This document shows positions 53,250 through 61,152 of a stretch of 64,000 nucleotides of DNA, piece after piece. The stretch's first letter is position 1, and each line of letters begins with the position of its first letter. Origin of the DNA: Streptomyces sp. NBC_00289 (lineage in GTDB: Bacteria; Actinomycetota; Actinomycetes; Streptomycetales; Streptomycetaceae); assembly GCF_041435115.1 (NCBI RefSeq), contig NZ_CP108046.1:9734001-9798000 (forward strand). Direction: 5' to 3'. The position numbers and the translations under genes were made by a program. The notes beneath the pieces are model-generated. The model had not been told where the DNA came from, made no database searches, and saw only the letters and a list, made by a program, of their open reading frames with translations.

Positions 53250-54724
53250 GGGAGTGTCATGAATCAGGTGTGGATCTCCCCGAAGGAGTGAGCCTGATGA
53301 GTACGACGACTGGTCACCTGATCGAGACCGTGGAGGGCGTGTCGCTTGCCGAGGTCGGCGGTGGCGTCGAGGGTGCCGACGTGAAGTCGATGCCGGTGTC
53401 GCAGAATGGTCTGTCCAGTGAGCTGCTGGAGGAGCTGGCCGCGCTCGCGGCCGAGAAGGTCCGCGGAGAGGGACTGCGGCTGATGGGCGAGGGCGGCCTG
53501 CTGCCCGAGCTCGCTCAGCACCTGATGCAGTCCGCGCTGGAAGCAGAGATGGACCAGCACCTGGCCGACGGGGTCGGCCGCGTCGGCGGGCGCGGGTCGC
53601 GCTCGGGCGGCAACACCCGCAACGGCTACCGGAGCAAGAAGGTGATGACGGAGGTCGGCGCCGTCACGGTGCAGATCCCGCGAGACCGTCTGGGCACCTT
53701 CCAGCCCCGGCTGCTGCCCAAGTACGCCCGCCGCACTGGTGCGTTGGACGACCTGGTGATCTCGCTGACCGCAAAGGGCCTGACCTCCGGCGAGATCGTC
53801 TCCCATCTCGCCCAGACGTACGGGATGACGACAACGAAGGAGACCATCTCCACGATCACCGACAAGGCCCTGGAATCGATGGCGGAATGGCGCACCCGCC
53901 CGCTCGACGCGGTCTACCCGGTCGTCTTCATCGATGCCGTGCACGTCAAGATCCGAGACGGTCATGTCGCCAACCGGCCCATCTACGTGGCCATCGCGGT
54001 CACCGCCGACGGCTACCGCGAGATCCTCGGCCTGTGGGCCGGCGACGGCGGCGAGGGCGCCAAGTACTGGCAGACGGTGCTCACCGAGATCAAGAACAGA
54101 GGCGTCCGTGATGTGCTGATGCTGGTCTGCGACGGGCTCAGCGCCCTGCCCGACGCGGTGAACGCCGTCTGGCCCCGGACTGTGGTGCAGACTTGCGTGG
54201 TTCATCTCCTGCGCGCGAGTCTGCGGTATGCCTCACGCCGCGACTGGGCCGACGTCGCACGCGACCTCAAGCCCGTCTACACCGCTGTCAACGAGGACGA
54301 GGCCCGGGCACGGCTGACCGACTTCGACGACAAGTGGGGCAAGCGCTATCCGTCGATCGCCGGGACCTGGGAGCGGGCCTGGAGCGAATTCGTGCCCTTC
54401 CTCGGTCTGCCCGACGCGATCCGGCAGGTCGTCTACACCACGAACGCGATCGAGTCCCTCAACGCCCGCTACCGGCGCGCGGCCCAGGCCTGCGGACACT
54501 TCCCCAACGAGACCGCCGCCTTGAAACGCCTCTACCTCGCCACCCTCGCACTCGACCCCACCGGCCGCGGCCGCCAGCGCTGGAACAACCGCTGGAAAAG
54601 CGCTTTGAACGAGTTCGACGTTCTCTTCGACGGCCGCCTTACCGCCGGACGAGTGTAGGCCGACCAGCCCACCGAAAAACCTGTAGGCCAAACAGACGAA
54701 CCACACCTGAATCCTGATAGACCC
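53250..54724 (+). mobile_element. IS256-family insertion sequence, complete
   Basis: 1475 bp with 24-bp terminal inverted repeats (left GGGAGTGTCATGAATCAGG..., right complement GGGTCTATCAGGATTCAGG..., 19 of 24 identical). An 8-bp target duplication CCCCACTT lies at 53242-53249 and 54725-54732. One intact transposase gene. It appears recent and probably active. Confidence 0.92.
53297..54658 (+). CDS. IS256-family transposase
   Basis: 453 residues (Mutator type). DDE residues: VVFIDAVHVKIRDG, LMLVCDGLSALPDAVNAVW, VYTTNAIESLNARYRRA. A typical N-terminal region with NGYRSKKVMTEVGAVTVQIP precedes them. The ATG at 53297 has AGGAG eight bases upstream; an in-frame GTG at 53270 is less likely. No frameshift. 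Confidence 0.92.
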   Translation: MSTTTGHLIETVEGVSLAEVGGGVEGADVKSMPVSQNGLSSELLEELAALAAEKVRGEGLRLMGEGGLLPELAQHLMQSALEAEMDQHLADGVGRVGGRGSRSGGNTRNGYRSKKVMTEVGAVTVQIPRDRLGTFQPRLLPKYARRTGALDDLVISLTAKGLTSGEIVSHLAQTYGMTTTKETISTITDKALESMAEWRTRPLDAVYPVVFIDAVHVKIRDGHVANRPIYVAIAVTADGYREILGLWAGDGGEGAKYWQTVLTEIKNRGVRDVLMLVCDGLSALPDAVNAVWPRTVVQTCVVHLLRASLRYASRRDWADVARDLKPVYTAVNEDEARARLTDFDDKWGKRYPSIAGTWERAWSEFVPFLGLPDAIRQVVYTTNAIESLNARYRRAAQACGHFPNETAALKRLYLATLALDPTGRGRQRWNNRWKSALNEFDVLFDGRLTAGRV

Positions 54725-54821
54725 CCCCACTTCGGTTATGTGCTGTGAGCGTGGACCGCGGACGGACAGGCCGAGCCACTGCCGCTGAAGGAGTTGAGCA
54801 GGGCGGTGTTCCGAGTCTGCG

Positions 54822-55805
54822 CTATTGGGGGATGGTGACCAGGATGCGGCCGTGGCCACCGCCGGCGTCGACGTGGTCGTGGGCCTTGGCAATGTCGTCC
54901 AGCGAGTGACGGTCGCCAACGGCGACGGTGAGGGCGCCGACGGCTGCGGCGGAGGTGAGGTCGCGGGCGGCCTGGCGTTTGGCCGCAGCGGGGAAGTCGT
55001 CGCTGCCGAGCAGACGGAGGGTGACGTTGTTGAACAGCAGGGGCCAGAAGGGGATCTCGGTGCGGTCCGTGCGGGTGGCGTAGGCGGCGATGACGGCGTT
55101 GTTGGCGGCGACGGCGTTGTCGAGGTCGGCGTTGTCGGACAGCGCGACCTCGATGATCCGGTCGACGCCCCGCGGCGCGTACGAGCGGATGGCAGCGGCC
55201 GGGTCGCCAGTGTCCAGGGCGATGGCGTGGGAGACGACGGCCGGGTCGACACGGTCGAGGTCCGCGGTGCGGCGGACGGTCGCGATCACAGTCGCGCCGG
55301 CCCAGTGGGCGAGCTGGGCGGCCAGGGAGCCGACGCCGCCAAGGACTCCGTGGACCAGGACCAGTTGGCCGTCGACCGGGCCGTCGGCGAAGACGGTGCG
55401 GTGGGCGGTGATGCCGGGGATGCCGAGGCTCGCCCCCAGCTCATCACTCAGATGATCTGGCAGAGGTACGGCTTGATGGTCAGGTACGACGGTGTACTGA
55501 GCAGCTGTGCCGAAGGGGCGGTAGGACTGGGCGCCGTATACCCAGACCCGCTGTCCGACGCGGCGGGCGTCGACTTGGGCGCCCACGGCGTCGATGACTC
55601 CGGCGGCGTCGCTGTGCGGGATCACCCGTGGATACGGCATGGACGAGCCGAGCCAGCCGCGCCGTTTCTTGGTGTCGCCGGGGTTGACGCCCGAGACGGT
55701 GACGCGGACGCGGACCTCGCCGGTGCCGGGGACGGGATCAGGGAGTTCACCGACGTGCAGGACATCGGCGGCGGGGCCCTGGTCGTCGTACCAGGAAGCA
55801 AGCAT
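54822..55805 (-). CDS. NADPH:quinone reductase (zeta-crystallin-like MDR)
   Basis: 327 residues, MDR without zinc ligands. N-terminal domain: VRVTVSGVNPGDTKKRRGWL, PRVIPHSDAAGVIDAVG. Cofactor motif: VLVHGVLGGVGSLAAQLAHW. The ATG at 55803-55805 has GGAGG seven bases before it. It follows the PadR gene by 20 bases in the same direction, so both are probably one operon under the palindromes at 56421-56454. It would reduce quinones or enals. Confidence 0.87.
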   Translation of the reverse strand: MLASWYDDQGPAADVLHVGELPDPVPGTGEVRVRVTVSGVNPGDTKKRRGWLGSSMPYPRVIPHSDAAGVIDAVGAQVDARRVGQRVWVYGAQSYRPFGTAAQYTVVPDHQAVPLPDHLSDELGASLGIPGITAHRTVFADGPVDGQLVLVHGVLGGVGSLAAQLAHWAGATVIATVRRTADLDRVDPAVVSHAIALDTGDPAAAIRSYAPRGVDRIIEVALSDNADLDNAVAANNAVIAAYATRTDRTEIPFWPLLFNNVTLRLLGSDDFPAAAKRQAARDLTSAAAVGALTVAVGDRHSLDDIAKAHDHVDAGGGHGRILVTIPQ

Positions 55806-55825
55806 GGGGGTACCTCCGTGGACAG

Positions 55826-56404
55826 TCAGCTCGCGGGAGCGGCGGGCGCCTGCGGATCGCCGTCGGCGCATGCGGTGTCGAATGCGGGCGGCTTCTCCCC
55901 GAGGGTCTCGCGCAGCCAGGTCCGTTCGGCGCGGCTGGTGGTGCGGGCGGTGAGCAGCATGCCGCGCCGGTAGGGGTCGGCGATCTCCTCGGCACGCAGG
56001 GGCCGCTCGTTGTCGTAGAAGAAGCTCGCCGGTTCTTCCAGGAACTCCAGTCGTCTGCGCAGCACCGCGTGCTGTTCGGCCACGTCGGGCAGGTGGGAGA
56101 GGAATGCCAGGACGATGTAGAACCGGGTGAAGTCGGTGATCTCGTGGTCGGCGGGCTTGCGCAGGCGCTGAAGCATTTCGGCCCGTCCGGCCGTGGTCAG
56201 GCTGAGCACGTACCGGGCCGCTCCGGCGGCCGGGTCGGCGCGCCGCTCGATCAAGCCCGCCTTGGTCAGACGGTTGATTGCCGGATACAGGCTGCCGTCA
56301 CTGACCGGCCGCGTATAGCCGGTCAGCTGTGAGAGGCGGCGGCGCAGCTCGTGTCCGGGCAGGGGGGTCTCGGCCAGGAAGCCGAGTATCGCCAGTTCCA
56401 GCAT
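55826..56404 (-). CDS. PadR-family regulator
   Basis: 192 residues. PadR winged helix: MLELAILGFLAETPLPGHEL, RRRLSQLTGYTRPVSDGSLY, PAINRLTKAGLIERRADPAA. A C-terminal Vir-like helical dimerisation domain (FYIVLAFLSHLPDVAEQHAV, LRRRLEFLEEPASFFYDNER) follows. It starts at ATG 56402-56404, only 17 bases from the nested palindromes, and is the first gene of the operon with the quinone reductase. Autorepression relieved by a phenolic or quinone ligand is the expected scheme. Confidence 0.85.
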   Translation of the reverse strand: MLELAILGFLAETPLPGHELRRRLSQLTGYTRPVSDGSLYPAINRLTKAGLIERRADPAAGAARYVLSLTTAGRAEMLQRLRKPADHEITDFTRFYIVLAFLSHLPDVAEQHAVLRRRLEFLEEPASFFYDNERPLRAEEIADPYRRGMLLTARTTSRAERTWLRETLGEKPPAFDTACADGDPQAPAAPAS

Positions 56405-56420
56405 GAGTCCATCTTCGCAC

Positions 56421-56454
56421 GTGCACATCGAATCGATGTGCACATCGATTCGAT
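56421..56454. promoter_or_regulatory. Nested palindromic operator for PadR
   Basis: Two overlapping palindromes: GTGCACATCGA-A-TCGATGTGCAC at 56421-56443 (perfect 11-bp arms) and a 28-bp perfect palindrome at 56427-56454 centred on GTGCAC. Built from repeats of ATCGA and GTGCAC in alternating orientation. It lies directly upstream of the PadR start and must overlap its promoter. Confidence 0.75.
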
Positions 56455-56835
56455 GTTACGCTCGCAGGTACCCGCCCAACGTCTCTCGAGAGGCACAGCA
56501 CGATGCCACGGGGCCAGCCCGACCTCCTCGGGGTGATGCAGCAGATCGGTGCCCTACCGGCGCCGTGAACCTCGTCGCGCCGGGTGAGCCTTCTGTCGAG
56601 CGGGATTGCCGCTGCCGGGAGGGGGCCGTACGGCGCGGTCGCAGAGGGCGAAGGCCCGCACCGGAGCGCGGGCGCCGACGCGGGTTCACCGCAAGAGGTC
56701 GGTCTCTTCTTCTTGATCCGGCGTCTTCGCGCAGACAGCCCGTTGCGGCGAGAGCTTTGCACCTTGCCACCGCTGACGAGACCGAGCCGATACAGAACTG
56801 CTCACTCCACGGCGAATACTGCAACCCTCGAATAC
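56455..56835. other. No gene recognised
   Basis: About 380 bases upstream of the PadR operator. No family motif on either strand. Confidence 0.45.
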
Positions 56836-56839
56836 CGAC

Positions 56840-57015
56840 AGTCCACCAGTGCGCCCGCACCACAGCCGAAGCGCTGGTCAGCTGGATCACAGGGGCGCTC
56901 GCCTCGCCAGTCACCTTGCTGCTAACCCGCTACGACGCCGTCGGCAACCTGCGGCTAATCGCCCGCACCACACCCCTGCCCATCGCGACCGCAGTCATGG
57001 AGCAGCTGTCGCAGA
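56840..57015 (+). pseudogene. ATP-dependent DNA ligase fragment
   Basis: The plus strand reads EALVSWITGALASPVTLLLT, RYDAVGNLRLIARTTPLPIA. This matches a segment of the OB-fold/C-terminal part of Streptomyces LigD-like DNA ligases (GLYRGGELRLVARTTPL type). It then runs into a 9-bp tandem repeat. No nucleotidyl-transfer Lys motif is present. Only about 55 residues remain. Confidence 0.5.
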
Positions 57016-57018
57016 CCG

Positions 57019-57128
57019 TTCCGTCCGGGCCGTTCGTTCCGTCCGGGCCGTCCGGGCCGTCCGGGCCGTCCGGGCCGTCCGGGCCGTCCGGGCCGTCCGG
57101 GCCGTTCGTTCCGTCCGGGCCGTCCGGT
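57019..57128. repeat. Minisatellite of 9-bp unit CCGTCCGGG
   Basis: Six exact consecutive CCGTCCGGG units at 57048-57101, bounded on both sides by the longer unit CCGTTCGTTCCGTCCGGG (57030-57047 and 57102-57119) and ending in a degenerate unit at 57120-57128. It encodes Gly-Pro-Ser repeats on the plus strand and Arg-Pro-Gly on the minus strand, but no real gene uses it. It lies 6 bases beyond the TetR stop codon. Confidence 0.9.
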
Positions 57129-57133
57129 CACGA

Positions 57134-57742
57134 TCAACCCTCTACGTTCGCTCCTCGGAGAGGGCTGGAGCCCAGGGCTCTGGCGGTGAAGTTTGCCAGT
57201 TGAGCGCGCATGGTGTCGCGTGACACGCCTTCTCGTCCGGCCAGGTGCTCGACCAGGTCGGCTCGGGTGGCGGCGAGCAGGACGTGGGCGGTGAATTCGC
57301 TGTCGGCGAGGCCGGGGATCTCCTTCAGTACGGCTTGGAGCAGGCCGTGCCAGCGCTCGTAGTGCTCCGCCTGGTACGGGCTGCTGCTCCCGCTGTCCTC
57401 CAGGGCCAGCGCGAGGCGGCGGTTGTCGAGCTTGAAGCACAGGACGGCGTCGAGCAGGGCGAGTACGCGCTGTCGTGGCGGGGTGGTGGGCCCCAGAGGC
57501 GGTGGGCCGGACTCGACGGCCTCCCTGACCGGTTCCAGTCGCACCTCGTACAGCGCACGCAGCAACCCCGGGCGGTCGCCGAAGGCCCGGAAGAGCGTGC
57601 CCTTGCCGACGCCGGCGGCTGCCGCGATGTCGGCCATGGTGACCTCGTCGGTCCCCTCGCTCTGGTCGAAGAGGGCGTCGGCGGCCGAGAGGACGGCTTC
57701 TCGGTTCCGGGCGGCGTCCTTGCGGGGTTTGCGCTCGACCAT
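57134..57742 (-). CDS. TetR-family regulator
   Basis: 202 residues. Helix-turn-helix: TDEVTMADIAAAAGVGKGTL, FRAFGDRPGLLRALYEVRL. The helical ligand domain includes LALLDAVLCFKLDNRRLALA and FTAHVLLAATRADLVEHLA. The ATG at 57740-57742 follows AAGGAGGAAC. Divergent from the SnoaL-like/NmrA operon, with two 15-bp palindromes between, its likely operators. Confidence 0.87.
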   Translation of the reverse strand: MVERKPRKDAARNREAVLSAADALFDQSEGTDEVTMADIAAAAGVGKGTLFRAFGDRPGLLRALYEVRLEPVREAVESGPPPLGPTTPPRQRVLALLDAVLCFKLDNRRLALALEDSGSSSPYQAEHYERWHGLLQAVLKEIPGLADSEFTAHVLLAATRADLVEHLAGREGVSRDTMRAQLANFTARALGSSPLRGANVEG

Positions 57743-57755
57743 GTTCCTCCTTCGT

Positions 57756-57804
57756 TTGCGAAACGGACCACGGGTCCGTATCGTCTAAGCGGACCAAGGG
57801 TCCG
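57756..57804 (+). promoter_or_regulatory. TetR operators in and after the -35/-10 spacer
   Basis: CGGACC-ACG-GGTCCG at 57764-57778 and CGGACC-AAG-GGTCCG at 57790-57804, centres 26 bp apart. For the rightward promoter, -35 TTGCGA (57756-57761), a 17-base spacer and -10 TATCGT (57779-57784): the first operator fills the spacer and the second covers the start point. Same plan as at 61012-61059. Confidence 0.7.
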
Positions 57805-57828
57805 GATTTCACGGATGGAGGATACCCA

Positions 57829-58254
57829 ATGTTCGCACCGACGTCTCCAGCAGATCTCTACCGCCACAGCCTGCGGTTGCTGCTGGACAAGGACATCTCC
57901 GGCTGGGTCGCCCTGTGGGCCGAGGACGGCGTCATGGAGTTCCCGTTCGCTCCCGACGGCTGGCCCACGCGTCTGGACGGCAGGGAGGCCATCGCCGCCT
58001 ACATGCGCCACTACCCGGACCACATCGACCTGCACGACTTCCCCGCCCTGCGGATCCACCAGACCACCGATCCGCAGATCATCGTGGTGGAGATGCGCGG
58101 CGTCGGCCGCCTGGTGGAGACCGACAGCGCCTTCGACATGACGTACATCGCCGTCGTCACCGTTCAGGAGGGGCGCATCACCTCCTACCGGGACTACTGG
58201 AACCCGCTGGCCGTCCTCGAACCCGGCACCGCCTTCACGGGGAGCAGCCGATGA
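57829..58254 (+). CDS. SnoaL-like/NTF2-fold protein
   Basis: 141 residues. The cone-shaped NTF2-like fold is suggested by LYRHSLRLLLDKDISGWVAL, WAEDGVMEFPFAPDGWPTRL, DGREAIAAYMRHYPDHIDLH, EGRITSYRDYWNPLAV. Such proteins are isomerases, cyclases or hydrolases on small ketones, or carriers. ATG at 57829 with GGAGG seven bases upstream. Its stop overlaps the next start (ATGA at 58251). Controlled by the divergent TetR. Confidence 0.82.
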   Translation: MFAPTSPADLYRHSLRLLLDKDISGWVALWAEDGVMEFPFAPDGWPTRLDGREAIAAYMRHYPDHIDLHDFPALRIHQTTDPQIIVVEMRGVGRLVETDSAFDMTYIAVVTVQEGRITSYRDYWNPLAVLEPGTAFTGSSR

Positions 58255-59099
58255 ACACCACCGGTACCACTCTGGTGATCGGCGCGACCGGCACCACCGG
58301 CGGCCGCACCGCCGCCCGGCTGACAGCTGCCGGCCACCGCGTCAAAGCCGCCAGTCGTCGCGCCACTCCGGTCCCTGGCACGGAGCCGGTCCTCTTCGAC
58401 TGGTACATCCCGGCCACCCACGCCGCGGCCCTCGACGGAGTCGACCGCGTCTACCTGATACCGCCCCTGGGCGACGCCGACCCCGCGGCCGTCATGCTGC
58501 CGTTTCTTCGGCAGGCCCGCACCGCCGGGGTCCACCGCGCGGTACTCCTCAGTTCCTCGGCGATCCCCGAAGGCGGACCGGCGGTGGGAGCGGTGCACCG
58601 TGCGCTGCCCGATCTGTTCGAACAGTGGGCTGTGTTGCGGCCTTCGTGGTTCATGCAGAACTTCACCGGCGCGCACGCGCACGCCGTCAGCATCCGGGAT
58701 GAGGGCGTCATCAGGACGGCCACCGGCAGCGGCCGGGTCGGCTTCGTCGATGCCGAGGACATCGCGGCTGTCGCCGTCCAGGCCCTGACCGAGGAACACG
58801 CCCCCAATACCGATCTCGTCCTCACCGGACCGGAGACGCTCAGCCACGACGACATCGCCAGGATCACCACCGAGGTCACCAGCCTGCCCGTGGTCCACCA
58901 CCGCATGTCCTACGAGCAGATGCGCGATCACCTCACCGCGCAGATTCCGGCGGAGTTCGCCGCGATACTGGCCGGCATGGACTGTGCCATCGCCGGGGGC
59001 TCGGAGAACCGCGTCACCGACACCGTCCAACGCCTCACCGGACGGCCCGCGCAGAGCTTCCGCGCCCACCTCGAAAGGGAAACGCGAAACGGCGACTGA
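58251..59099 (+). CDS. NmrA-like NAD(P)-binding protein
   Basis: 282 residues, atypical SDR. Cofactor motif VIGATGTTGGRTAARL; then VYLIPPLGDADPAAVMLPFL, AVLLSSSAIPEGG, LRPSWFMQNFTGAH, GFVDAEDIAAVAVQALTEEH. No YxxxK, so it is more likely an NAD(P)H-binding reductase or redox sensor of the QOR2/NmrA type. Translationally coupled to the SnoaL-like gene; the pair presumably acts on one substrate. Confidence 0.83.
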   Translation: MNTTGTTLVIGATGTTGGRTAARLTAAGHRVKAASRRATPVPGTEPVLFDWYIPATHAAALDGVDRVYLIPPLGDADPAAVMLPFLRQARTAGVHRAVLLSSSAIPEGGPAVGAVHRALPDLFEQWAVLRPSWFMQNFTGAHAHAVSIRDEGVIRTATGSGRVGFVDAEDIAAVAVQALTEEHAPNTDLVLTGPETLSHDDIARITTEVTSLPVVHHRMSYEQMRDHLTAQIPAEFAAILAGMDCAIAGGSENRVTDTVQRLTGRPAQSFRAHLERETRNGD

Positions 59100-59162
59100 G
59101 GTGAGCTGTGCCGCCCCGCCGGCGAGGTCGTCCGGGGCAGCCCGTGAAGGGGCCGGCGCCGG

Positions 59163-59984
59163 TCATGGCTGCGGCTCGGCGGGCAGTTCACCGCTGTCGA
59201 GGTAGACCACCAACGCCTGCTCCGGCTGTTCGGCCAGGTGGAAAGCGGTGTACGCGTAGTCGACCGGTCCCCGCTCGGGATGCCGTAGCCGTTTCCGGCC
59301 GCTGTGCCGGGCCTGCACCTCGTACTGGGGCCACCACTCCCGCACTTCCGGACTGCCCGCGTTCAACTCCTCGATCAGCCGGGTGTACCGCGGGTCGCCG
59401 GAATGGCGTGCGGCCAGCGTCCGAAGTCGGGCCAACAGGCCGCGTGCCTCGGGTTCCCAGTCGATCAGAACGTCCCTGGCCACCGGTTCGAGGAAGGTCC
59501 AGCGCACGAAGTTGGGCGGCCGCTCCGCCTCGGTGACGAGCCTCGGAAACAGCTCCTCGGCCGCCTGGTTGTGCACCAGGACGTCGTAGTTGCCGCCGAT
59601 GACGTACGCCGGGTGCGGCTGGAGCAGCAGGGGGACGGCCCCCGCCCCGGCCGTCAGTGGCTCCCGTTCCTCGACTTCGGCCGTGGGCAGGTGACCGGCG
59701 AGCTGGAGGAGGTGGGCACGCTCGTGGCGGTCGAGCCGCAGCGTCGCGGCGAGGGAGTTCAGCACCTGTTCGGAGACGCGGATCTCCCGCCCCTGCTCCA
59801 GGTACGTGTACCAGGTGGCGCTGATCCCGGCCAGCAAGGCCAGTTCCTCCCGGCGCAGTCCCGGAGTCCGGCGACGGCCCGTCCGGGGCAGGCCCACCTC
59901 TTCAGGTGCGAGGCGCTCCCTCCGACTGCGCAGAAACGCACTCAGCTGACGGCGTCGGTCGCTGTGATCCGGCTGCGCAGGCAT
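59163..59984 (-). CDS. XRE-family regulator with MmyB-like domain
   Basis: 273 residues. Helix-turn-helix: RRTPGLRREELALLAGISAT, WYTYLEQGREIRVSEQVLNS. Ligand domain: YDVLVHNQAAEELFPRLVTE, HSGRKRLRHPERGPVDYAYT, ending QPEQALVVYLDSGELP. A different branch from the pair at 8.2/10.7 kb. ATG at 59982-59984, or a GTG three codons earlier. Divergent from the SDR at 60194, its likely target. Confidence 0.85.
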   Translation of the reverse strand: MPAQPDHSDRRRQLSAFLRSRRERLAPEEVGLPRTGRRRTPGLRREELALLAGISATWYTYLEQGREIRVSEQVLNSLAATLRLDRHERAHLLQLAGHLPTAEVEEREPLTAGAGAVPLLLQPHPAYVIGGNYDVLVHNQAAEELFPRLVTEAERPPNFVRWTFLEPVARDVLIDWEPEARGLLARLRTLAARHSGDPRYTRLIEELNAGSPEVREWWPQYEVQARHSGRKRLRHPERGPVDYAYTAFHLAEQPEQALVVYLDSGELPAEPQP

Positions 59985-60001
59985 GACGGGCACCCTCAGT
60001 T

Positions 60002-60023
60002 CCAGAATAAGTACGTTCTGGAT
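60002..60023. promoter_or_regulatory. Inverted repeat upstream of the XRE gene
   Basis: TCCAGAA-8-TTCTGGA with perfect 7-bp arms, 18 bases upstream of the XRE start and in the shared region with the divergent SDR. Operator candidate. Confidence 0.5.
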
Positions 60024-60097
60024 ACCAGGCTAAGGCTCCTGAAGACTGAGGTGGAATCACACGGCCTCGGCACTGCCGACGGCTTTACGCAGTCAAA

Positions 60098-60131
60098 CCG
60101 GCACCCGGCACCCGGCACCCGGCACCCGGCG
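60098..60131. repeat. Four 7-bp repeats GCACCCG
   Basis: Four exact GCACCCG units (60101-60128) preceded by CCG and followed by a partial GCGCCG. It sits in the 5' region of the SDR gene, 60 bases before its start, so copy number could change promoter or leader length. Confidence 0.8.
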
Positions 60132-60193
60132 CCGAGTGCGCAGCAGGCGCTCAGGTCGCGGGCGCCGGTGCCGAGAATTTAGGAGACGGCTTC

Positions 60194-60931
60194 ATGTCCG
60201 GAATCAAGGGCAAAGTAGTGGCGGTCACGGGAGCCAGCAGTGGAATCGGCGAGGCGACCGCGCTGCTGCTCGCCGAACGCGGCGCGCGACTCGTCCTCGG
60301 CGCGCGCCGGTCCGAGCGCCTGGCGGAACTCGTGGCCCGGATCGAGAACGCGGGTGGCGCGGCCGTGCAGATCCGCACCGACGTGACCCGGCGGGACGAC
60401 CTGCACGCCCTGGTCGCCTTGGCCGAGGAGCGTTTCGGCCGCCTGGACGTACTCGTTAGCAACGCCGGAGTCGGCACGATCTCGCCACTGGACGATCTGC
60501 GCGTCGAGGAGTGGGACCACATGGTCGACGTCAACGTGAAGGGTGTCCTGCACGGAATCGGCGCCGCACTGCCGGTCTTCCGGGCACAAGGCTCCGGACA
60601 CTTCATCACCACGGCATCGACGGCCGCGTTTCGCATCGTGCCGACCATGGCGGTCTACGCCGGCACCAAGTTCGCGGTCCGGGCCATCTGCGAGGGGCTG
60701 CGGCAGGAAGCCGGCGACGCCCTGCGGGTGACCACCGTCTCACCCGGTTTGATCGCGACCGATTTCGCTGAGGCATCCACCAACAGCCAGGTCAGGGCGG
60801 AGGTCACGAGGATGCGCGATCACATCGCGATCCCGCCCGACGCGATCGCCCGGGCCATCGCCTTCGCGATCGAACAGCCTGCCGCGGTGGACGTCAACGA
60901 GATCGTCGTACGACCCACCGCCCAGAGCTGA
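60194..60931 (+). CDS. SDR-family oxidoreductase
   Basis: 245 residues, classical SDR. TGASSGIG near residue 12, NAGVG, and catalytic YAGTK with Tyr155; C terminus VDVNEIVVRPTAQS as in YdfG-like NADP-dependent serine/short-chain dehydrogenases. ATG at 60194 after AGGAGACGGCTTC. Paired with the divergent XRE regulator. Confidence 0.87.
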   Translation: MSGIKGKVVAVTGASSGIGEATALLLAERGARLVLGARRSERLAELVARIENAGGAAVQIRTDVTRRDDLHALVALAEERFGRLDVLVSNAGVGTISPLDDLRVEEWDHMVDVNVKGVLHGIGAALPVFRAQGSGHFITTASTAAFRIVPTMAVYAGTKFAVRAICEGLRQEAGDALRVTTVSPGLIATDFAEASTNSQVRAEVTRMRDHIAIPPDAIARAIAFAIEQPAAVDVNEIVVRPTAQS

Positions 60932-61011
60932 TCGTCCCCATCGCTGCGCGTGGATGCCGTCGCCGATGGAAGCCGGGCTCGCGGTGGTAACCGGGCTCCT
61001 TCACGCCGTCG

Positions 61012-61059
61012 TTGACAAGCGGAACGTCGTTCCGAATAATAAGCGGAGCGATGTTCCGC
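61012..61059 (+). promoter_or_regulatory. Near-consensus promoter with two operator palindromes
   Basis: -35 TTGACA (61012-61017), a 17-base spacer and -10 AATAAT (61035-61040). CGGAAC-GTC-GTTCCG (61020-61034) occupies the spacer. GCGGAGC-GAT-GTTCCGC (61043-61059, one mismatch) covers the start point. Centres are 24 bp apart. It drives the hydrolase at 61153. No regulator gene is adjacent. Confidence 0.8.
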
Positions 61060-61152
61060 TTCGGGTTGCCGAAGCCGGACGCCACTGACCACGCCCGCCA
61101 CCGCTTCTGCGGGGGCCGGTCGCAGCGCAGGCTTCAGGAAGGAACCCTCACC

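Noticed and set aside
57019..57128. CRISPR-like array
   Set aside because: Units are contiguous 9-mers without unique spacers and no cas genes are present.
56403..57203. Protein with Gly-Pro-Ser repeats
   Set aside because: The repeat is a DNA minisatellite; the frame joins it to a ligase scrap and to the antisense of TetR, so it is not a gene.
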